Assembly: GCF_030055635.1 (NCBI RefSeq)
Contig: NZ_JASFYM010000001.1
Location: 1 to 64,000 of the forward strand
Length of the DNA stretch: 64,000 nucleotides
DNA from: Methanothrix sp.
Lineage (GTDB): Archaea; Halobacteriota; Methanosarcinia; Methanotrichales; Methanotrichaceae
Reading direction: 5' to 3'
Position numbers and translations under genes: made by a program. The notes below the pieces were generated by a model. That model was not told the origin of the DNA, made no database searches, and worked only from the letters and a program-made list of their open reading frames with translations. Positions 60,222-64,000 of this stretch are shown here, piece after piece (the first letter of the stretch is position 1; every line of letters starts with the position of its first letter).

Positions 60222-61148
60222 CTATCCCTGGCTCGGGTATCCGGGGATCGCTGCTGTGCCTGCTGCGATCCCGGTGTTCGTCTGTGCTGATGGCGCGGAG
60301 AGAGGCGAGTACGAGACGGGAACCGGTTGCCCTGTTGGGATCCCCACGATCGTCGGCGCTGCAGATACCGTGCCGAGCCAGACCTTGGCTGATACCTGGC
60401 TGAATATGTATCCTGGGGAAGCTGCTGTTATCACGTAATACCCTGATGGCAGATTCATGCCGTAGTAGCCGAGCATGTCAGTGTTTATGGTGAAGCTCCC
60501 GCCCTCACCACCGGAGATTATTACCCTCGCCCAGGGTACGCCGGCGCCGTTCTGGTCAACCACACGCCCGACCAGGCTGTAGGTCGTCGGATATCTCCCC
60601 GGATCGACGAGGACCGATGCGTTGTTCGTGAGAAGCCCGCCCACCCTCATGACGTAGAGATGGGACACGAGAAGATCTGCATGCGCTCCTGTTATCCTGT
60701 ACCAGCCTGGCATCATGAGACCTGTCGAGTAGACCATCCTGCCGTTATCATACAGTAGCAGATTGCCTGGAACTGATATGCGCACCCACAGTATGATAGG
60801 GTCTCCGAGGATCACAGTTGCGCGGGTTGTGAGCATGCCGCCCTCCTGAACATAAAGAACGTTCGGCAGCCTCAGCTCGTCCTTTATGCTCAGCCCCTCT
60901 GCAATGGGATCGATCCTCTCGATAACCATCTGCTTTGAATCGAATGGTGCATACGGGTCCCACTCGGGTCGCTCCACAGCGAACGGGTTCAGGTAATCGG
61001 GCTCAACAGTTGTGACGGTCTGCTGCGGCGTGCTCCATGGCGTCAGCCAGTCAGGCTGCCTCGTTCCAGCAGCCCCGAAAGCCTGGCACGGGCATGCGAT
61101 TAGATTGAGCAGAATCGCGAGCAGAACGATGTGCTTTACATGATCCAT
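60222..61148 (-). CDS. Secreted surface protein with carboxypeptidase-regulatory-like domain and a shared LYVQ...domain
   Basis: A 308-residue secreted protein: signal peptide (MDHVKHIVLLAILLNLIACP), a Pro-rich linker, a domain from VLYVQEGGMLTTRATVILGD through ILWVRISVPGNLLLYDNG to PGWYRITGAHADLL (about 96-180), and a carboxypeptidase-regulatory-like beta sandwich (LVGRVVDQNGAGVPWARVII ... GYYGMNLPSGYYVITA). The C-terminus is Pro/Ala/Ser/Gln-rich. The first domain resembles the repeated domain in the neighbour at 61338. ATG 61148 follows GGGGAG. Envelope role inferred. Confidence 0.65.
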   Translation of the reverse strand: MDHVKHIVLLAILLNLIACPCQAFGAAGTRQPDWLTPWSTPQQTVTTVEPDYLNPFAVERPEWDPYAPFDSKQMVIERIDPIAEGLSIKDELRLPNVLYVQEGGMLTTRATVILGDPIILWVRISVPGNLLLYDNGRMVYSTGLMMPGWYRITGAHADLLVSHLYVMRVGGLLTNNASVLVDPGRYPTTYSLVGRVVDQNGAGVPWARVIISGGEGGSFTINTDMLGYYGMNLPSGYYVITAASPGYIFSQVSAKVWLGTVSAAPTIVGIPTGQPVPVSYSPLSAPSAQTNTGIAAGTAAIPGYPSQG

Positions 61149-61217
61149 ACTGACTCCCCAGCAGAGTACAGAATACTGGGAGATAAATATTGCGTGATCC
61201 ACGGTCGCGCAGGAGCA

Positions 61218-61328
61218 GGCTCACCCCTGTGAGCCGGTGGATTGTTCACCCTGCAGAATAGAGGCAGGTCTGATGCTGGTCATGGGATTATCAGAGATCG
61301 CCACTCCGACGGTTCGACCACATATGAT
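61218..61328 (+). mobile_element. MITE-like element, GGCTCAT family, copy C (diverged)
   Basis: About 111 bp from GGCTCACCCCTGTGAGCC to TCCGACGGTTCGACCACAT; aligns end to end with copy A at moderate identity, best in the right half (ATTATCAGAG, GACGGTTCGACCAC). Inverted ends are partly decayed (CATATGAT in place of CATGAGCC), and no flanking direct repeat is seen. It lies between the two surface-protein genes. Confidence 0.6.
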
Positions 61329-61337
61329 TACGTAATT

Positions 61338-62693
61338 TCAGCAATCGAACGCCTGGGGGCCGCATGTTTTGGGTGGTCTTGACCTCTCCGATCTGCATTC
61401 GAACTTATGGCATTCAGATGAGCCTCTTTCCGGCCAGACGTAGATGTATATGTAGTTCGACCAGTCGGTTGTGCAGTAGGCGAGTATATGCCATCCGACC
61501 TCATCGCCGTAGAACCATGTCGGGAACCAGCCGGTTGTCTTGTAGCCGAAGCCCTTCACGCTCGGTGAGCAGTAGTGTTTGGGGAAGGTGCCACATGGGG
61601 CCCATTCATACGACCAGTATTTGCCAGGGCGCCTGATGTTCGACCATAGCGGGAGCCACTCGCCCTGGACAACACCAGCTGCTGTGACGAGCTTGTTCGG
61701 CCACACCTGTATGTAGTATGCGTTGCATCCGCACCTCTCCTCCGGGCATCCGCAGGATGCCACCCTGGGGAATACAGGAGTGAGGCCTGCATAACATCCA
61801 TCGTCTGAGCACTCCGGATAGATCCTGCTGGAGTCCGGAAGGATCAGCTGCTCCGTGTTCACATCAGGGGGCGTCGGTGCGCCCTGGACGCTGGATCCAG
61901 CGCTCGACTGGACGGACTGGATCACATTTGAGCTCTGGACGTTGGATACAGACTGTATTATGTTCGTGTTCGACTGTATCACAGAGGACGGCCAGACGTA
62001 GATGTATATGTAGTTCGACCAGCCGTTGCAGTAGTAGCTGATGATATGCCAGCCAGGAGCATCTCCGTAGAACCATCCGCGCTTGAACCCGGGCCACGAC
62101 CATCCCCACCACCGGACCTTCGGGGCTGAGCTTGATGGGTACCATTCATACGTGTACAGGTTCCCCGCGGAGGCTATCTGCGCCCAGAGTGGCAGATATC
62201 CGCCAAGCCTGCAGCCGCCAACCGTTTTGAGCCCCGAGGATGTCTGCACGTAAAGCCTGTTCCCGGATGTTGATGAGCCCGGCCAGTACCAGACACCGCT
62301 GGGGTCGAATGAAAGGCCCGCCGGTGGTGTGGCTGAGCTGAAGTCGAGGCTGCCATCAGGCTGGAAGCTCTCAGCGCTCGGCTCCTGCAGCTTCAGATCC
62401 GTCGGGGTCATTCGCTCTGCGTAGGGCCCCTGCGCCTCTGGGGCTGCCGAAAACCCGCCGAGGATGTTCTCGAGGCTGCTCCACGGCTGCTGGTCTGGAA
62501 GCCGCGAGCCTGTTGATTGTGGTTGAGCTTGAGGGTACTGCGTGCTCTGCGGATAGCTCTGATCTCTAATCGCCGGTGGGCTATCGAGAGGTGTAAAATC
62601 GGAATAGCCCTGGACACCACCATCGCCTATGGCACCACAGGCGGTATTGATGAAGACAAGCACGATAAAGATGCAAACATAGAGCTTCAACAT
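61338..62693 (-). CDS. Secreted surface protein with two copies of a GWH/WSNYIYIYVWP domain
   Basis: A 451-residue secreted protein (signal peptide MLKLYVCIFIVLVFINTACG), with a Pro/Gln/Ser-rich linker to about residue 130, then two copies of a domain of about 100 residues (about 140-245 and 325-430). Each copy contains a LYVQ- or YIQV-type strand, a PLW segment, YEW, a W/F-rich turn, FYGD, GWHI and WSNYIYIYVWP. The second copy carries extra cysteines (CGCPEERCGC). A Ser/Val/Gln-rich spacer (SVQSSNVIQSVQSS) lies between. It has no known domain name to my knowledge. An AT-rich upstream region suggests a promoter near 62740. Confidence 0.7.
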   Translation of the reverse strand: MLKLYVCIFIVLVFINTACGAIGDGGVQGYSDFTPLDSPPAIRDQSYPQSTQYPQAQPQSTGSRLPDQQPWSSLENILGGFSAAPEAQGPYAERMTPTDLKLQEPSAESFQPDGSLDFSSATPPAGLSFDPSGVWYWPGSSTSGNRLYVQTSSGLKTVGGCRLGGYLPLWAQIASAGNLYTYEWYPSSSAPKVRWWGWSWPGFKRGWFYGDAPGWHIISYYCNGWSNYIYIYVWPSSVIQSNTNIIQSVSNVQSSNVIQSVQSSAGSSVQGAPTPPDVNTEQLILPDSSRIYPECSDDGCYAGLTPVFPRVASCGCPEERCGCNAYYIQVWPNKLVTAAGVVQGEWLPLWSNIRRPGKYWSYEWAPCGTFPKHYCSPSVKGFGYKTTGWFPTWFYGDEVGWHILAYCTTDWSNYIYIYVWPERGSSECHKFECRSERSRPPKTCGPQAFDC

Positions 62694-62850
62694 GACCCCG
62701 ACCTTACATGCTACTCCAAAATGTTATGTGCACTTCATCTATATATATTTTGGGAGGGATCCAGCCAGTGAGCCCGGAAACCGCCGGCACCACGAGCCAT
62801 GACAAAAAGTATTTAATTGATAATAATGACGATTTGTTGGGGTGATCATC

Positions 62851-63018
62851 ATGTGCTCTGGTCCCGGCTTCAGCCTCATCAATGTGGGGGATGAGGAGCA
62901 TATACTGGCGAAGGAATACACATGCCTGGACTGCGGCAACAGGTTCAAGGGACTGGGTGTCATACCATCCTGCCCGAGCTGCAAGTCCAGGAACGTGAAG
63001 CGCGTTAAGAAGCACTAA
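62851..63018 (+). CDS. Small zinc-ribbon protein, 55 residues
   Basis: MCSGPGFSLINVGDEEHILA begins a 55-residue protein with CLDC...CPSC, a zinc ribbon, and a basic C-terminus (KSRNVKRVKKH). GGGGTGATC is 3 bases before ATG 62851, and TATTTAATTG about 35 bases upstream is a TATA candidate. Small ribbons of this kind occur in archaeal RNA-binding or hydrogenase-maturation proteins; no specific function can be assigned. It stands alone between divergent genes. Confidence 0.75.
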   Translation: MCSGPGFSLINVGDEEHILAKEYTCLDCGNRFKGLGVIPSCPSCKSRNVKRVKKH

Positions 63019-63129
63019 GTTTTGAGCGCGGTGCCGCCTCCACCACCTGCTCCCGGAAATGAGCACAGGTGCTTTCAAGCGCCTGCAATCCACGCGCACT
63101 TATGTGTGGTTATCTTCTGATGGGCGGGT

Positions 63130-63693
63130 TCATCCGCCCCTCTCCAGGATCTCGATGAGCCTGTCGACATCGTATCTCTGTATGAGGTTCAGAAGGCGAT
63201 CCGTCTTGCTGTAGAAGTTTCTTATCCCGTTGATCCTCTCCCTGATCCGTGCTGCCTCCAGGCTCTCAGAGTCTGAAAGCGCTCTTTCAGCGCGATCGAG
63301 GGCCGCCATGATTGTGCTGATCTCCTTCTTGACGTGGTTCATCATCGCATTTCTGAGCATATCAGTATCCGTCACCGGTATGTATCTGTACCTCTTCTCC
63401 CCTGGAGTTATCACCCTCTTTGCAACGCCGATTCCCTCGAGAATGCCCATGTTCGTGCTCACTGTGGACTTGCTGTAACCTGTGAGCTCGACGAGATCAT
63501 CAAGAGACAGCGGAGTCTCAGAGAGCATGAGAATTCCTCTCAGAACCCCAAGCGCATCGCTGTATCCCCTCATTCTCGCGATCTGCACACAAGCCTCTGT
63601 GATGTATCTTCTGATCTCCTCGATCTCTTCCCTGTTCGTGACTTTCTCTCCGGCCTGAAGGCCAGAGCTTCCTGCCTCATCGATCTGTTTCAT
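63130..63693 (-). CDS. GbsR/MarR-type transcriptional regulator with an N-terminus from an IS end
   Basis: The 187-residue protein contains a winged helix (DALGVLRGILMLSETPLSLDDLVELTGYSKSTVSTNMGILEGIGV, then a wing VAKRVITPGEKRYRYIPV) and a C-terminal helical dimerisation region, as in the GbsR family. The first 16 residues (MKQIDEAGSSGLQAGE) are encoded by the IS605 right end, not by typical GbsR sequence. The start ATG 63693 overlaps the tnpB stop (ATGA) and has GGAG 8 bases upstream, so the regulator is translated from the transposon end. The first in-family residues begin around residue 17. Ligand unknown. Confidence 0.75.
   Translation of the reverse strand: MKQIDEAGSSGLQAGEKVTNREEIEEIRRYITEACVQIARMRGYSDALGVLRGILMLSETPLSLDDLVELTGYSKSTVSTNMGILEGIGVAKRVITPGEKRYRYIPVTDTDMLRNAMMNHVKKEISTIMAALDRAERALSDSESLEAARIRERINGIRNFYSKTDRLLNLIQRYDVDRLIEILERGG
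63640..63681 (-). mobile_element. IS605-type right end beside tnpB (copy iii)
   Basis: On the minus strand, GATGAGGCAGGAAGCTCTGG, CCTTCA, GGCCGGAGAG matches copies i and ii, and is immediately downstream of the tnpB stop. It should mark the transposon end and the guide-RNA 3' scaffold; the following bases (AAAGTCACGAACAGG) belong to the regulator gene. So the flank that would serve as guide is the 5' end of the regulator. Confidence 0.65.
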
Positions 63694-64000
63694 CCAGTAT
63701 CTCCACAGGCTCTACCCCTCAGTCCGAGGGTGAGTATGTTCAATGCAGCGTTGAGATCTCGATCCAGTCTGAGCCCGCATCGCGGGCATTCGTGGACTCG
63801 ATCCTTCAGCGTTTTCGGTACGATGATACCACAACCTGAGCAGCGCTGAGACGTGTACCTGGAATCGACCAGTTCAACAGACTTACCGACCCTCGCAGCC
63901 TTGTAAGTTGTGTATTGAATCAATCGACCCCAGGAGTGATCCATTATGTGTTTCGCGAGGTTGTGGTTCTTTACCATGCCTTTTATGTTCAGGTTCTCAA
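63690..64000 (-). CDS. tnpB: TnpB/OrfB of an IS200/IS605-type element, C-terminal part cut by the window edge
   Basis: The last ~103 residues of a TnpB run off the right edge. Visible features are ENLNIKGMVKNHNLAKHI, SWGRLIQYTTYKA, the four-Cys zinc ribbon SQRCSGCG...CPRCGLRLDRD and the third RuvC-site Asp with the NAALNIL motif. These nuclease features are intact. It terminates at TGA 63690, overlapping the regulator ATG by four bases. The N-terminal fragment at the left edge (1-202) may be from another copy, because both face the same way; they cannot be joined here. Confidence 0.93.
   Translation of the reverse strand, partial: ENLNIKGMVKNHNLAKHIMDHSWGRLIQYTTYKAARVGKSVELVDSRYTSQRCSGCGIIVPKTLKDRVHECPRCGLRLDRDLNAALNILTLGLRGRACGDTG

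Noticed and set aside
1-64000. Joining the two tnpB pieces at the window ends into one element.
   Set aside because: They are at opposite ends of the window and continue outward in incompatible directions; they are most simply two copies.

Overview
This window comes from a methanogenic archaeon, most likely a Methanothrix (Methanosaeta) species; that placement is inferred from gene content, not from a database match. The evidence is a TATA-binding protein gene, archaeal SmAP, Sec61-beta, KEOPS Pcc1 and S15/RecJ genes, the methanogen-type seryl-tRNA synthetase, a likely methanofuran ligase (MfnD), a DmrX-like dihydromethanopterin reductase, an anaerobic cobalamin (cbi) operon, Methanosarcinales-type S-layer domains, and archaeal TATA boxes with many short or absent leaders. 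No CRISPR array or rRNA is visible; one tRNA (Val, CAC) is.

Layout. 0-7 kb: the 5' part of an IS200/IS605 tnpB, tbp, a Vms1-like release-factor gene, an LRV-repeat protein and a two-domain S-layer protein. 7-13.6 kb: the cobalamin operon cbiT-L-F-G-H-C-D-E. 13.6-20 kb: small regulatory and RNA-binding genes (PII homologue, Nfu, SmAP, HTH), a sugar epimerase, flavodoxin, geranylgeranyl-reductase-like enzyme. 20-27 kb: an FMN reductase, a bacterial-type tRNA-guanine transglycosylase coupled to a YhhQ-type queuosine-precursor transporter, and conserved archaeal membrane proteins. 27-32 kb: the rps15-recJ-pcc1-serS operon and hpt-DUF357. 32-42 kb: response regulator, glycogen enzymes (GH57 plus debranching enzyme), tRNA-Val, PAS histidine kinase, and a pentapeptide-repeat protein joined to a pore-like membrane module. 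42-48 kb: a 1917-residue multidomain surface protein. 48-64 kb: gamma-carbonic-anhydrase-like protein, LysE, SpoIIM, proS, mfnD, Sec61-beta, secreted proteins, cysteine desulfurase, transglutaminase-like protein, Mut7-C, DmrX, PCMT, two surface proteins sharing an unfamiliar domain, a GbsR-type regulator and a second tnpB that runs off the right edge.

The most notable items are: (1) a queuine-salvage-like gene pair in an archaeon, with an altered substrate pocket in the transglycosylase; (2) a family of about 100-130 bp non-autonomous elements (six copies) with GGCTCAT...ATGAGCC inverted ends and, in three copies, 8-9 bp direct repeats, plus a second such element with a different end; (3) a tnpB whose 3' end supplies a start codon and ribosome-binding site to the downstream regulator, and solitary copies of the same right-end motif elsewhere; (4) two neighbouring secreted proteins sharing a possible new domain; (5) three genes (cbiG, a transglutaminase-like gene, a Mut7-C gene) with a good Shine-Dalgarno sequence but only a near-cognate codon (ATA, CTG, ACG) at the expected start. 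All family names are from reading the translations; none was checked by search.
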